A DNA stretch of 64,000 nucleotides. Origin: Acidocella sp. Its GTDB lineage: Bacteria; Pseudomonadota; Alphaproteobacteria; Acetobacterales; Acetobacteraceae. A program made the position numbers and the translations under genes. The number at the start of each line of letters is the position of its first letter. The first letter of the stretch is position 1. The notes below the pieces were generated by a model. That model made no database searches, was not told where the DNA came from, and worked only from the letters and a program-made list of their open reading frames with translations. Location: assembly GCA_027308685.1 (NCBI GenBank), contig DAIDEE010000017.1, positions 1 to 64,000 on the forward strand, in the 5' to 3' direction. Positions 1 to 8,654 of the stretch are shown here, in pieces.

Positions 1-315
1 GGTGTTGGCAGCTTCGGCGCGGTTTCGGGCCGGCGGCGGTAGCGGTGGCGGTGGTGGCGGCGCCACGATCGGCTGCGGCTTGGGCTGCTTTTCGGCCATA
101 TTGGCGGCACTTACCGTCGGTGTGTTGGCCGGTGCCGCCACCTTGCCGGGCGCCTTGGCTTGCTGCGGCTGGTTCGGGGCTTCAAAATCAACACTTACCG
201 TATCGTCAGCCGACGTCTCAAGCGGCCTGGTCGGCAGCGCAATCAGCAGACTACCGATCAGCAATACGTGAAGCGCTAATGAGATGGTTGCGCCGCGGCG
301 CATGCCCCTATTCAT
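1..315 (-). CDS. tolA: TolA, N-terminal part (cut by the window edge)
   Basis: This is the inner-membrane/periplasmic linker of the Tol-Pal envelope-constriction system. An open frame of 105 codons runs from an ATG at 315 to base 1 without a stop. The protein begins MNRGMRRGATISLALHVLLI, a short basic N-terminus followed by one membrane anchor at about residues 10-27. A periplasmic stretch rich in Pro, Ala, Gln and Lys follows, including a run of six prolines. It lies directly downstream of tolQ and tolR, where tolA is expected. A second ATG at 303 is an alternative start, and no strong Shine-Dalgarno is visible. The C-terminal TolA domain lies outside the window, so a TonB-like protein cannot be excluded from sequence alone, although context strongly favours TolA. 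Confidence 0.85.
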   Translation of the reverse strand, partial: MNRGMRRGATISLALHVLLIGSLLIALPTRPLETSADDTVSVDFEAPNQPQQAKAPGKVAAPANTPTVSAANMAEKQPKPQPIVAPPPPPPLPPPARNRAEAANT

Positions 316-336
316 GATATTCTAGCGTCCGTCAGA

Positions 337-783
337 CTATTTTCCGGGCGCGGCAGTGCCGGGCTGTTGCGCCAGCAAAGCCACTTTGGTGAAGCCACCT
401 TGGGTAATTGTGGCCATCACCTGCAGCATATCACCATAAGTGACTGACTGATCTCCGCGCACGAAAATCCGCCGGTCCTGATTATTCTGCGAAATTTGTT
501 GCAGCGTGGAGACCAGATTAGGCAACGCCACCTGCGTGTTTTGCAGGAAAATCTGGTTCTGCGCATTCACCGTGATGGTGATCGGCGTTGAGTCAGACTG
601 CACCGGCGTCGCCGAGGCCTGCGGCAAATTCACATTCACGCCCGAGGTGATCATTGGCGCGGTGATCATGAACACGATCAGCAGCACCAGCATCACGTCC
701 ACCAAAGGTGTCACGTTGATTTCCGCCATCGGCTTATAGCGGCCACGGCCTTTGCCGTTACCGCCGATCATGCCGCCGGCCAT
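337..783 (-). CDS. tolR: TolR, ExbD-family component of the Tol-Pal motor
   Basis: TolR forms, with TolQ, the proton-driven stator of the Tol-Pal complex in the inner membrane. The 148-residue protein has a glycine-rich cytoplasmic N-terminus, then the signature AEINVTPLVDVMLVLLIVFM with the single membrane segment at about residues 27-48. Asp29 is the conserved proton-coupling residue of ExbD/TolR proteins. The remaining periplasmic domain carries the usual IFVRGDQSVTYGDM-type ExbD fold motif. Length and layout are normal for the family. Its start codon abuts the tolQ stop codon with no gap, and tolA follows 21 bases after its stop, so the three are surely cotranscribed. Confidence 0.96.
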   Translation of the reverse strand: MAGGMIGGNGKGRGRYKPMAEINVTPLVDVMLVLLIVFMITAPMITSGVNVNLPQASATPVQSDSTPITITVNAQNQIFLQNTQVALPNLVSTLQQISQNNQDRRIFVRGDQSVTYGDMLQVMATITQGGFTKVALLAQQPGTAAPGK

Positions 784-1500
784 TTAGGCCTTCTCCTCGG
801 TCTGGCGCGACAAGATAGCGCTGAATTCCGAACCGAAGCCCTCCAGGCGTGAGGCGAAGCGGGCCAGGTCGTTGCTGATTTTATTGAACGCGAGCACGGC
901 GGGAATGGCGGCCACCAGGCCGATAGCGGTGGCAAACAGGGCTTCGGCGATGCCGGGTGCGACCACGGCGAGGTCGGTGTTGTGCATGGCGGCGATGGCG
1001 GAGAAGGAGTGCATGATGCCCCAAACCGTACCGAAAAGACCGATAAACGGCGCGGTTGAGCCCACGGATGCCAGGAAGATCATGTAGCGCTCCAACCGGT
1101 CCATCTCGCGCATTAACGTCACGTTCATCGCGCGGTCGATGCGCTCACGCACAGCTGTGCGGCCAATATCGACGCCCGAAATACGCACCGAACGGCGCCA
1201 TTCGCTCATCGCGGCGCCAAACATGGCGGCCATCGGGTTGCTGGGGTCGGCGCCCTCGCGCTCGAACAGATCATCGAGGCTGCCGCCGGACCAGAACTGG
1301 TCCTCGAACTGGTTAGCCTCCTTATTGACCCGCTTCAGGGTGATGGTTTTTTCGATGATGATCGCCCAGACCCAGACACTGGCCAGGAGCAAGATGAGCA
1401 TCACCAGCTTCACCACGATGTCAGCTTCCAGGAACAAGCCCCAGAGCGACAAATTGGTTGAAGGCGCAGCCAGCGCTGCCGTGTTAACCGCCTGATCCAC
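784..1500 (-). CDS. tolQ: TolQ, MotA/ExbB-family proton channel
   Basis: TolQ is the multispanning stator subunit of the Tol-Pal motor. The 238-residue protein has a first membrane segment at about residues 30-50 and two more near residues 145-200, in the region containing SVGSTAPFIGLFGTVWGIM and IAEALFATAIGLVAAIPAVLAF, the ExbB/TolQ signature. It starts with GTG at 1500, preceded by an AGGAAAGGG ribosome-binding sequence. The stop is contiguous with the tolR start. ybgC lies 15 bases upstream, in the canonical ybgC-tolQ-tolR-tolA order. Confidence 0.96.
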   Translation of the reverse strand: MDQAVNTAALAAPSTNLSLWGLFLEADIVVKLVMLILLLASVWVWAIIIEKTITLKRVNKEANQFEDQFWSGGSLDDLFEREGADPSNPMAAMFGAAMSEWRRSVRISGVDIGRTAVRERIDRAMNVTLMREMDRLERYMIFLASVGSTAPFIGLFGTVWGIMHSFSAIAAMHNTDLAVVAPGIAEALFATAIGLVAAIPAVLAFNKISNDLARFASRLEGFGSEFSAILSRQTEEKA

Positions 1501-1515
1501 TAAAAAACCCTTTCC

Positions 1516-1932
1516 TCAAACTTCACTCATGCCTGCCCGCAAGCCAGCCGCCCACGCCGCCGGTATTCGTGCAGCCCGGCCATTATCACGGCTGACGCAG
1601 CCAAGCGACACCTCAAGCACGCCCAGAGAGTCGCTGTCTCGGCAAAATTCCTGACGAAGTTGTAAGGAAGCGCCGCTTATTGTGAGGATATGTGTCTTCA
1701 CCGAGATTACGTCATCCAGCCGTGCGGGGCGGTGATAGACGAGATTGATGCGGTGCACCACAAACATCCGGCCATGCTGGGCGATCATCTCGGCATGGGG
1801 CACGCCCAGGTCGCGCATGGCTTCAGTGCGGGCGCGTTCGGCAAAGCGCAGGTAGTTGGCGTAATACACGATGCCGCCGGCGTCGGTGTCCTCGATGTAA
1901 ATGCGCAGATTAAAGACATGCGGGGCGCTCAA
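1516..1932 (-). CDS. ybgC: YbgC, tol-pal-associated acyl-CoA thioesterase
   Basis: This is a hotdog-fold thioesterase of the 4HBT family, hydrolysing short acyl-CoA or acting on acyl-ACP at the inner membrane. The 138-residue sequence has the family motif [19 protein letters not shown], with Asp17 equivalent to the catalytic Asp18 of E. coli YbgC. The start is TTG at 1932, overlapping the ruvB stop by four bases (TTGA), which implies translational coupling. It is followed after 15 bases by tolQ. Position and length match the ybgC found at the head of most proteobacterial tol-pal operons. Confidence 0.94.
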   Translation of the reverse strand: MSAPHVFNLRIYIEDTDAGGIVYYANYLRFAERARTEAMRDLGVPHAEMIAQHGRMFVVHRINLVYHRPARLDDVISVKTHILTISGASLQLRQEFCRDSDSLGVLEVSLGCVSRDNGRAARIPAAWAAGLRAGMSEV

Positions 1933-2972
1933 AAATCATCACCCAGTAAGTCTGCCTGAGGCGGGCTTTTTTGTGGCGGTTTCAGGCCGAGATGACGCCA
2001 ACCGGGGTCGCCGAGCATCCGGCCGCGGCTGGTGCGGACCAAAAATCCTTCCTGGATTAAATAGGGTTCAACCACGTCTTCCAGCGTGTCGCGGGCTTCG
2101 GCCAAGGCAGCAGCCAGGGTTTCCACCCCGACCGGGCCGCCACCGTGATGTTCGGCGAGACGCATGAGGTAGCGGCGGTCCATGGCGTCCAGGCCCAGAT
2201 GATCCACATCCAGCCGGGTGAGCGCGGCGTCGGCCTCCTTGGCGCCGATGACATCCGTTCCGGCGACAGCGGCGAAATCGCGAATGCGGCGGGTCAAGCG
2301 TCCGGCGATGCGGGGGGTACCTCGGGCGCGGCGGGCAATTTCGGTGGCACCGGCGTCGGTAAGGTTCATGGCAAGTTTGCCAGCCAGGCGACCAACAATT
2401 TTGGTGAGTTCGGCGGTGGTGTAAAACACCAGCCGGAGCGGAATACCGAAACGATCACGCAACGGGGTGGCGAGTAAGCCGGAACGCGTGGTGGCGCCGA
2501 CCAGGGTGAAGGGCGGCAGGTCGATTCGCACGGTGCGGGCACCTGGGCCTTCACCGATGATGAGATCGAGCTGGAAATCTTCCATCGCCGGGTACAGAAT
2601 TTCCTCGATAGCCGGTTGCAGACGATGAATTTCGTCGATGAACAGCACATCCTTGGGGTTCAGGTTGGTAAGGATGGCGGCGAGGTCTCCGGATTTTTGA
2701 ATCACCGGGCCGGAGGTGGCGCGAAACCCGACACCCATTTCACGCGCGACAATTTGCGCCAGGGTGGTTTTACCGAGGCCTGGCGGGCCGTGCAGCAGCA
2801 CATGGTCAAGCGCCTCATTACGGGATTTTGCGGCGGCCACAAAAATTTTAAGATTTTCGCGGCTGGCCTGCTGGCCGGTGAAATCATCGAGCGATTCCGG
2901 GCGTAACGAGGCTTCGGCGTTGTCGTCCCATGATTTTTCACCGGAGAGAATCCGGTCTTCTTCACCACTCAT
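1929..2972 (-). CDS. ruvB: RuvB, Holliday junction branch-migration ATPase
   Basis: RuvB is the hexameric AAA+ motor that drives branch migration with RuvA. The 347-residue protein shows Walker [10 protein letters not shown] at about residues 62-70, Walker [10 protein letters not shown], sensor-type [18 protein letters not shown] and the C-terminal winged-helix region ending in RTSRGRMLG. Length is usual. The N-terminus [20 protein letters not shown] is typical of alphaproteobacterial RuvB. It overlaps the ruvA stop by four bases, and its own stop overlaps ybgC by four bases, so ruvCAB and ybgC form one coupled unit. Confidence 0.98.
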   Translation of the reverse strand: MSGEEDRILSGEKSWDDNAEASLRPESLDDFTGQQASRENLKIFVAAAKSRNEALDHVLLHGPPGLGKTTLAQIVAREMGVGFRATSGPVIQKSGDLAAILTNLNPKDVLFIDEIHRLQPAIEEILYPAMEDFQLDLIIGEGPGARTVRIDLPPFTLVGATTRSGLLATPLRDRFGIPLRLVFYTTAELTKIVGRLAGKLAMNLTDAGATEIARRARGTPRIAGRLTRRIRDFAAVAGTDVIGAKEADAALTRLDVDHLGLDAMDRRYLMRLAEHHGGGPVGVETLAAALAEARDTLEDVVEPYLIQEGFLVRTSRGRMLGDPGWRHLGLKPPQKSPPQADLLGDDF

Positions 2973-3580
2973 TTGGCCAGCGCCTTCAAGCCGGCGCGGA
3001 TCAATACATCTAGCGGCGCATCGGCACCAAGCTCCGTGACGCTGCGGGCCAGGGCAGCTTCGGCTTCGGCACGGCGGTAGCCAAGATTTTGCAAGGCGGA
3101 GAGCGCGTCGGCAGCGTTGCTGCTGAGGGTTGACGTGCTGGAAAATACCACCCCGCCTGCCCCGCCGCCGCCTGGCATGGCGCCGGCTTTCTCGCGCAAT
3201 TCAGAGAGCAGCCGGATGGCAAGTTTCGGCCCTACGCCGGGTGATTTTGTGAGTGCGCCACGGTCGCCGGTGGCGATGGCGGCGATCAACTGGTCGGGGG
3301 ATAGTGATGAGAGCAATGCCAATGCGACTTTGGCACCGACGGCTTGCACGGTGGTGAGCAGGCGAAACCAGTCGCGCTCAGCGCTGCTGCCGAATCCGTA
3401 CAGCGAAATAGCATCCTCGCGCACCTGGGTCTCAATCAGCAGCGAGGCAATACCGGGCGGGTTGGGCAAGGCGGCCAGCGTGCGGCTGGAGCAGAACACC
3501 AGATAACCCACGCCGTTGACATCGACGATACATTTGCCGTCTTCAAAAGTGTCGATGAGGCCGCGCAACTTTGCAATCAT
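2969..3580 (-). CDS. ruvA: RuvA, Holliday junction-binding protein
   Basis: RuvA tetramerises on the Holliday junction and recruits RuvB. The 203-residue sequence begins [26 protein letters not shown] (OB-fold domain I). It contains helix-hairpin-helix motifs in the middle ([22 protein letters not shown]) and a C-terminal UBA-like domain III ([21 protein letters not shown]) that contacts RuvB. A short Gly/Ala-rich linker joins domains II and III. Its start overlaps the ruvC stop by four bases, and its stop overlaps the ruvB start likewise. Confidence 0.97.
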   Translation of the reverse strand: MIAKLRGLIDTFEDGKCIVDVNGVGYLVFCSSRTLAALPNPPGIASLLIETQVREDAISLYGFGSSAERDWFRLLTTVQAVGAKVALALLSSLSPDQLIAAIATGDRGALTKSPGVGPKLAIRLLSELREKAGAMPGGGGAGGVVFSSTSTLSSNAADALSALQNLGYRRAEAEAALARSVTELGADAPLDVLIRAGLKALAK

Positions 3581-4074
3581 GCGGGCTTTTTCCAGATATT
3601 CAGGCTGGCGCGGTGATGGGCGTGGCAGATCGCCACGGCCAGTGCATCCGCTGCATCGGCGCGTTTCAGCGTGGCGCTGGGCAGCAAGCGGCGCACCATT
3701 AAACTCACTTGCGATTTATCGGCATTGCCGGTGCCGACCACCGAAAGTTTGACAGTTTTGGCACCATATTCAAACACCGGGATATTGCGCCGTGCCGGTG
3801 CCAGCAACGCCACGCCGCGGGCGTACCCAAGCTTCAGCGTGGCGGTGGCATCGCGGTTGACGTAGGTTTCCTCAACCGCAGCTTCAGCGGGTTGAAAATT
3901 TTCCAGTAATTCCGCCAGCGCATCATCGAGGGCTTTCAGACGCAGTGGCACATTCTCGGTAGAGTCGGTTGAGATAACACCGTCAGCGATATGGCGAAGC
4001 CGGCTGCCGTCGGACTCCACGATGCCCCAACCGGTGAAACGCAAACCCGGATCAATGCCGAGCAAACGGATCAT
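3577..4074 (-). CDS. ruvC: RuvC, Holliday junction resolvase
   Basis: RuvC is the dimeric endonuclease that resolves Holliday junctions in complex with RuvAB. The 165-residue protein starts [17 protein letters not shown], with catalytic Asp8. Further acidic residues lie in [11 protein letters not shown] (about residues 66-75) and in the C-terminal [12 protein letters not shown] segment. This matches the RNase H-like RuvC fold and usual length. The ATG at 4074 overlaps the yebC stop (ATGA). Confidence 0.97.
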   Translation of the reverse strand: MIRLLGIDPGLRFTGWGIVESDGSRLRHIADGVISTDSTENVPLRLKALDDALAELLENFQPAEAAVEETYVNRDATATLKLGYARGVALLAPARRNIPVFEYGAKTVKLSVVGTGNADKSQVSLMVRRLLPSATLKRADAADALAVAICHAHHRASLNIWKKPA

Positions 4075-4823
4075 CCGACAGATAATTTTTGCATGATGTC
4101 ATCGGAAATCTCGAAGTTGGCGTACACATGCTGTACGTCGTCGTCGTCTTCCAGAACATCCAAAAGCTTCAGCACTGACTTGGCTTTATCTTCATCGAGC
4201 GGCACGGTCAGATTAGGACGCCATTCGATTTTAGCTTCTGTCGGGGCACCAAATTTATGCTCCAGCGCATCACGCACCGCGAAAAAACCCTCAACACTGA
4301 CGGTGATTTCATGAGCTTCTGCATCGCTCACCACGTCATCGGCGCCGGCGTCGATGGCGGCATCGAGCATCGCATCGGCGCTGGCGGCCTTGGATTCATA
4401 GCGCACCACACCGAGGCGGTTGAACATGAAGGAGACCGAATTACTCTCGCCCATCGCGCCGCCGGATTTGCTGAAAGCGGCGCGGATGACCGGCGCGGTG
4501 CGGTTGCGGTTGTCGGTCAGGGCTTCCACGATCACCGCCACGCCGCCTGGGCCATAGCCTTCATAACGAACGTTCTCGTAATGGTCCCCTGCCCCGGCGC
4601 TACTGGCTTTTTTAATCGCCCGGTCGATGGTGTCGCGGGTCATGTTGGCCTTCAGCGCCGCCGAAATGGCCGATCGCAGGCGCGGGTTGGTGGCGGGGTC
4701 AGGTAAACCTTCCTTGGCGGAAACCGTGATTTCCCGAATGATCTTGGCGAAAATACGCGCACGCTTGGCATCCTGAGCGCCCTTGCGATGCATGATGTTC
4801 TTGAACTGCGAATGCCCGGCCAA
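4071..4823 (-). CDS. yebC: YebC/PmpR-family protein (translation or transcription factor)
   Basis: A 250-residue member of the YebC/TACO1 family. Members have been described as DNA-binding regulators and, more recently, as factors that relieve ribosome stalling; which applies here is not visible. The N-terminus [28 protein letters not shown] is the family hallmark. The central segment contains [24 protein letters not shown], and an acidic segment [18 protein letters not shown] lies near the C-terminus. It is the first gene of the yebC-ruvCAB-ybgC-tol series, a standard alphaproteobacterial arrangement. The preceding 120 bases contain the terminator of the upstream ompA-like gene. Confidence 0.95.
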   Translation of the reverse strand: MAGHSQFKNIMHRKGAQDAKRARIFAKIIREITVSAKEGLPDPATNPRLRSAISAALKANMTRDTIDRAIKKASSAGAGDHYENVRYEGYGPGGVAVIVEALTDNRNRTAPVIRAAFSKSGGAMGESNSVSFMFNRLGVVRYESKAASADAMLDAAIDAGADDVVSDAEAHEITVSVEGFFAVRDALEHKFGAPTEAKIEWRPNLTVPLDEDKAKSVLKLLDVLEDDDDVQHVYANFEISDDIMQKLSVG

Positions 4824-4892
4824 CGCACAACCTCATAAAAGCTAAAGATTGACGCTTGTACCACCCCCGGCCGCGCCGCCGCTAGGTGTCAC

Positions 4893-4924
4893 AAAAAACC
4901 CCCGGCAGTGGCCCGCCGGGGGTT
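4893..4924 (-). terminator. Rho-independent terminator of the first ompA-like gene
   Basis: A perfect 10-bp GC-rich stem (4897-4906 with 4915-4924, reading AACCCCCGGC) with an 8-base loop is followed on the minus strand by six T residues (A-run 4893-4898 on the plus strand). It sits 20 bases beyond the stop of the ompA-like gene at 4944 and upstream of yebC. Confidence 0.88.
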
Positions 4925-4943
4925 GGCTTTGGGGTTTGGCAAA

Positions 4944-6080
4944 TTAGTTGAGGACGATTTCCACACGGCGGTTCTGTGGCTCACGCACGCCTGGGCCGGT
5001 TGGCACCAGAAGGTGAGTTTCACCGAAACCATGGATGGAAATTTCCGCTGCAGGAACGCCATCTGCCATCAGCTTGACTGCCACCGCTTTGGCGCGGCGG
5101 ATAGACAATCCTTGGTTGTAGGTAGGGGTGCCAGACGTATCGGTGTAGCCGGACACATTGATGGTGGTGACCTTGGTGGTTTTAGAGTCGGACGCGGCTT
5201 CGGCAATGATCTGTGTGGCGCGTGGTGTTAGGTCGTATTTGTTCCAGTCGAAGAATACCAGATAGGTTTTAGCTGGCGCTGGAGCCGGGGCCGCGAGCGG
5301 GGCTGGCGCCGGAGCCGGAGCCATAACAGGCGCGTTAAATAGCTGATAACGCAGGCCAATGAGGAAGGTATGCGACGATTCCTGACCGATTTTCACATGA
5401 GCGCCAAATTGCGAGGCGGGAATAAGCGTTACAGCCGGGCGATTGAGCGTATAGTTGCGGCTCTGTACCAGCTGCATAAAGCGGTATTCGCCGGTCAGCG
5501 ATAAACCCGGCACCATCGGAATTGGGTACGACAACCCAGCGATCACGTCATAAGCAAAACTACCTTGGGTGCCGCCATATGAGTAGGAGTTATTGTTAAT
5601 GCTGGTATAGGGGGTTTTGAAATCAGAGTTCAAAGACACCCATTGATAACCGACACCGGCGCCAATGTATGGATAAACCGGCAGCCCCACTGAGAAATCG
5701 TAATATCCATTCACCATCGGGCCATATTTGTTTTCCCCGCCGGTCGCAACGTTATGAAACGAGCCGGAGCTGGGCGACGTGGCATCAACCGAATGACGCG
5801 TGTTGCGCATAAAGTCACCACCAAGTTCAACCCGGAAGCCATTGCCAAACCCAAAGCCTACCGCGCCAACGCCGGCATATGACGGGCGAAATTGGTTTTT
5901 TCCGGTATAGGTGCCGCTCCTTGACTTAAAAAAACCCGGCTGCACTGAACTTGCGTTTGTGGGGTTTTCAATGCTCGTACCAAAACCAAGGCTCACATAA
6001 GGGCCAGTGACAGGTTGCGCGTGGGCGGCCATTGGGAGGGAAAGACAAGTGGCCGCAGCGAGAGCAAGGCGTAGTTTCAT
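4944..6080 (-). CDS. OmpA-like outer-membrane protein 1 (beta-barrel plus peptidoglycan-binding domain)
   Basis: A 378-residue outer-membrane protein. A Sec signal peptide covers residues 1-21 (MKLRLALAAATCLSLPMAAHA, predicted cut before QPVTG). An OmpA-type eight-strand barrel region with many Gly/Tyr/aromatic alternations follows to about residue 245. Next comes an Ala-Pro linker (APAPAPAPLAAPAPAPAKTY), then an OmpA_C peptidoglycan-binding domain with VSGYTDTSGTPTYNQGLSIRRAKAV and the terminal NRRVEIVLN. It is the third and last of three tandem paralogues; its C-terminal domain is almost identical to that of paralogue 3 (7563-8651) and less like paralogue 2. It has its own terminator and probably its own promoter, and a palindrome lies just upstream of its start. 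Likely role: envelope anchoring or slow porin. Confidence 0.9.
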   Translation of the reverse strand: MKLRLALAAATCLSLPMAAHAQPVTGPYVSLGFGTSIENPTNASSVQPGFFKSRSGTYTGKNQFRPSYAGVGAVGFGFGNGFRVELGGDFMRNTRHSVDATSPSSGSFHNVATGGENKYGPMVNGYYDFSVGLPVYPYIGAGVGYQWVSLNSDFKTPYTSINNNSYSYGGTQGSFAYDVIAGLSYPIPMVPGLSLTGEYRFMQLVQSRNYTLNRPAVTLIPASQFGAHVKIGQESSHTFLIGLRYQLFNAPVMAPAPAPAPLAAPAPAPAKTYLVFFDWNKYDLTPRATQIIAEAASDSKTTKVTTINVSGYTDTSGTPTYNQGLSIRRAKAVAVKLMADGVPAAEISIHGFGETHLLVPTGPGVREPQNRRVEIVLN

Positions 6081-6107
6081 GAAGTGTTATCCTGAAAAAA
6101 AGTTATA

Positions 6108-6126
6108 AAGTTAATTTGATTAACTT
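6108..6126. promoter_or_regulatory. 19-bp palindrome upstream of ompA-like gene 1
   Basis: AAGTTAATTTGATTAACTT is a perfect 8-3-8 inverted repeat centred 37 bases upstream of the ATG at 6080. It could be a repressor or activator operator, or fold as a hairpin in the 5' untranslated leader. No cognate regulator is adjacent. The repeat is seen directly; function is inference. Confidence 0.45.
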
Positions 6127-6209
6127 CGCGTCATTCTTCAAGCTGCTTTAGGTTGCGCTGCACAAACTTTAAATAATGTTGCTGAAAAAGCACATTAATC
6201 AGCGGCGGT

Positions 6210-6254
6210 CACATAAAAATCCCCGGCAGTTGCCTACCGGGGATTTTTTATGTG
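6210..6254 (-). terminator. Rho-independent terminator of ompA-like gene 2
   Basis: Long arms 6210-6226 and 6237-6254 (CACATAAAAATCCCCGG against its complement, with one bulged A) form a near-perfect hairpin. The GC-rich core is flanked by A and T runs on both sides. It lies 15 bases after the stop of the second ompA-like gene and could function in both directions. Confidence 0.88.
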
Positions 6255-6268
6255 AGATCATTTGAAAA

Positions 6269-7357
6269 TTAATCGAGGACGATTTCAACCCGGCGATTCT
6301 GCGGTTCACGCACACCGGGGCCAGTTGGCACCAGCAAATGCGTTTCACCAAACGCGTGGATGGAGATTTCCGAAGCCGGCACACCGTCGGAGACCAGTTT
6401 GGCAGCAACGGTTTTGGCCCGGCGCTGCGACAGGCCCATGTTGTAGGCCGAAGTGCCGGATGTGTCAGTATAGCCGGATACGTTGATGACAGTGGTTTTG
6501 ACAGCCTGGCTATCGATAGCTGCCTGAGCGATCACCTGCTCAGCACGCGGTGTCAGGTTCGACTTATCCCAGTCAAAGAACACCAGGTAAGTTTTGGCCG
6601 GGGCGGGTGCCGGGGCTGCTGCAGGCGCAGGCGCAGGCGCCGGCGCCATCGGGGCCGCAACACCAAAGGCATAACGTGCGCCCAGGGTAAAGGTGTGGGA
6701 AGATTCCTGACCAAATTTTACAGCGCCCGGTACGGGAGAACCAGGTGGGAAACCGCCATAAATGCTGAAATTGCTTTTCTCGGTGCCGGTGATCTGCATG
6801 AAGCGGTATTCAGCTGTCAGGGAAAGGCCCGGAATGCTGGATACAGGATAGGACATGCCCGCGATGGCGTCATAGGCGAAGCTGCCTCGGGTCACGCTGG
6901 AACGGGCATTACCGGCACCAGGAATGGTTATGGAGTAATCAGAGTTAAATATCTGATAGCCAACACCGGCACCGACATAAGGAATGATCGGCAGGCCGAC
7001 CGGAATATCGTAGAGCAGATTGATCATAGGGCCGAATTTATTGTCGTAGCGGCCGGCTTTCGCGCTGAAGCCCGCAGCCTCGCCCTTGCTGGGGGTATTA
7101 TGGATGTAGTCCATATCAAGTTGGACGCGCAAACCGTCGCCAAACCCGTAACCTACACTGGCGATGCCGGTATAGCCAGGGCGATATTGTGCTTTGCCCG
7201 AGCCAGAAACACCAGCGATCGAGCCGCTAACATTAACTGAGTTCTGCAGTGTGGTCCCGGCTTCACCCGCTATGTAAAGCCCTGTGACTGGTTGGGCGTG
7301 AGCGGCCAGCGGCAGAGACAGGCAGGTTGCGGCGGCAAGAATGAGGCGCAGTTTCAT
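6269..7357 (-). CDS. OmpA-like outer-membrane protein 2
   Basis: The most divergent of the three tandem paralogues. The signal peptide MKLRLILAAATCLSLPLAAHA identifies the ATG at 7357 as the likely start (362 residues); an in-frame ATG at 7372 would add only five unhelpful residues. The barrel region extends to about residue 240, then an Ala-Pro linker and an OmpA_C domain (FDWDKSNLTPRAEQVI, VSGYTDTSGTSAYNMGLSQRRAKTV, NRRVEIVLD). It differs from paralogues 1 and 3 at many C-terminal positions that those two share. The protein is expected in the outer membrane with its C-terminal domain bound to peptidoglycan. Its own hairpin terminator follows. Confidence 0.9.
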   Translation of the reverse strand: MKLRLILAAATCLSLPLAAHAQPVTGLYIAGEAGTTLQNSVNVSGSIAGVSGSGKAQYRPGYTGIASVGYGFGDGLRVQLDMDYIHNTPSKGEAAGFSAKAGRYDNKFGPMINLLYDIPVGLPIIPYVGAGVGYQIFNSDYSITIPGAGNARSSVTRGSFAYDAIAGMSYPVSSIPGLSLTAEYRFMQITGTEKSNFSIYGGFPPGSPVPGAVKFGQESSHTFTLGARYAFGVAAPMAPAPAPAPAAAPAPAPAKTYLVFFDWDKSNLTPRAEQVIAQAAIDSQAVKTTVINVSGYTDTSGTSAYNMGLSQRRAKTVAAKLVSDGVPASEISIHAFGETHLLVPTGPGVREPQNRRVEIVLD

Positions 7358-7506
7358 GAAAGCAGGCTCCAAGAATTACTTTAAAACATAAGTCGTTATA
7401 CCATCCCATGACGCTCACTTAACAACAAGCGTATGCTCCGATTGCTATTAAATTGAAAAACTGTGGCAAATACGCCACAGATTCAAGCAATTACGACAAT
7501 TATGAC

Positions 7507-7538
7507 AAAAAACCCCGGCAGATACCTGCCGGGGTTTT
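7507..7538 (-). terminator. Rho-independent terminator of ompA-like gene 3
   Basis: A perfect 13-bp stem, AAAACCCCGGCAG (7509-7521) with its complement at 7526-7538, and an ATAC loop. A six-T run follows on the minus strand (7507-7512). It is placed 24 bases after the stop of the third ompA-like gene. Confidence 0.92.
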
Positions 7539-7562
7539 GCGTTGCACAAGGCTTATTGCGCG

Positions 7563-8654
7563 TTAGTTCAGCACAATTTCAACCCGGCGGTTTTGCGGCT
7601 CCCGAACGTTTGGGCCGGTTGGCACGAGCAGATGGGTTTCACCGAAACCGTGGATGGAAATTTCCGCTGCCGGAACACCATCAGCCATCAGCTTCACAGC
7701 CACGGCCTTAGCCCGGCGGATTGAAAGCCCCTGATTATAAGTGGGAGTGCCGGATGTGTCAGTATAACCCGAAACATCGATGGTGGTGACCTTGGTGGTT
7801 TTTGAGTCGGACGCGGCTTGCGCAATGATCTGGGTGGCGCGCGGCGTCAGGTCGTATTTGTTCCAGTCAAAGAACACCAAGTAGGTTTTGGCCGGAGCCG
7901 GAGCCGGAGCCGCCATTGGGGCGGGTGCTGGCGCCGGGGCCATGGCGGGCGGCGGGAACAGCTGATACCTTAGGCCCAGCAGGAAGGTGTGCGACATTTG
8001 CGAGCCGAGCTTCACCGAAGCTCCAGCTTCGTCATCTCCGGAAATCTTAAAGTTATGACTGCCGACGAGATCCATAAAGCGATAGTCAGCCGTCAAGGAA
8101 AGACCAGGGACCATGGAGATGGGGTAAGACACACCAGCGATCGCCTGGAATACGAAACTACCCTGTGTGGAGTTCACATAGCCCTCTCCAGCATCAAAGT
8201 TATTATAAAGTCTCGAAACATTAGCAAACTGATAGCCGACGCCGGCTCCCAGATAAGGGAAAATCGAGGAGTTAATATCAAAGTCGTATAGCACATTGAA
8301 CATCGCGCCATAGGTCGTTTGGGCACCCGTTTGTTTGCCAGGATTGGGGGCGCCGTTAACTGATGGATTAGCCGTTATGTTATGGGCGGTGTTTTTGTAA
8401 TAGTTACCCTCTATTTCAGCACGGAAACCATTTCCAAGCCCATATCCAATGCTACCCTCGACGGCATAATCGGCGCTGAATTGCAGCTTGCCAGTTTGCT
8501 GTTCACCCGGAAAAGCATAGTTATAATTCGTATCACTGAGCAAGCTGGTGCCTAAACCCAGGCTAACATACGGGCCTGTGACTGCTTGGGCGTGTGCCGC
8601 GACGGGCAATGCAAGGCATGTGGCGGCGGCTAGTAGAGCTCGGAACTTCATCAT
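7563..8654 (-). CDS. OmpA-like outer-membrane protein 3
   Basis: First of the three tandem paralogues in transcription order. The start is one of two adjacent ATG codons (8652-8654, 8649-8651), because a GGGGAG ribosome-binding site lies just upstream and a signal peptide (KFRALLAAATCLALPVAAHA) follows at once. The longer open frame from 8726 is therefore not used. The roughly 363-residue product has a beta-barrel region, an Ala-Pro linker, and an OmpA_C domain almost identical to that of paralogue 1 (FDWNKYDLTPRATQII, GYTDTSGTPTYNQGLSIRR, NRRVEIVLN). The barrel parts of the three proteins differ far more than the C-terminal parts, as expected if surface loops diversify. Role: outer-membrane stability or permeability. 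Confidence 0.9.
   Translation of the reverse strand: MMKFRALLAAATCLALPVAAHAQAVTGPYVSLGLGTSLLSDTNYNYAFPGEQQTGKLQFSADYAVEGSIGYGLGNGFRAEIEGNYYKNTAHNITANPSVNGAPNPGKQTGAQTTYGAMFNVLYDFDINSSIFPYLGAGVGYQFANVSRLYNNFDAGEGYVNSTQGSFVFQAIAGVSYPISMVPGLSLTADYRFMDLVGSHNFKISGDDEAGASVKLGSQMSHTFLLGLRYQLFPPPAMAPAPAPAPMAAPAPAPAKTYLVFFDWNKYDLTPRATQIIAQAASDSKTTKVTTIDVSGYTDTSGTPTYNQGLSIRRAKAVAVKLMADGVPAAEISIHGFGETHLLVPTGPNVREPQNRRVEIVLN

Noticed and set aside
5280-5335. Short tandem repeats in the ompA-like genes
   Set aside because: These encode the Ala-Pro linker between barrel and OmpA_C domain; they are not CRISPR or a mobile repeat.
6338-7240. A 300-codon plus-strand open frame
   Set aside because: It lies wholly antisense to the ompA-like gene 2, whose signal peptide and OmpA_C domain are clear; the antisense product has no family features.
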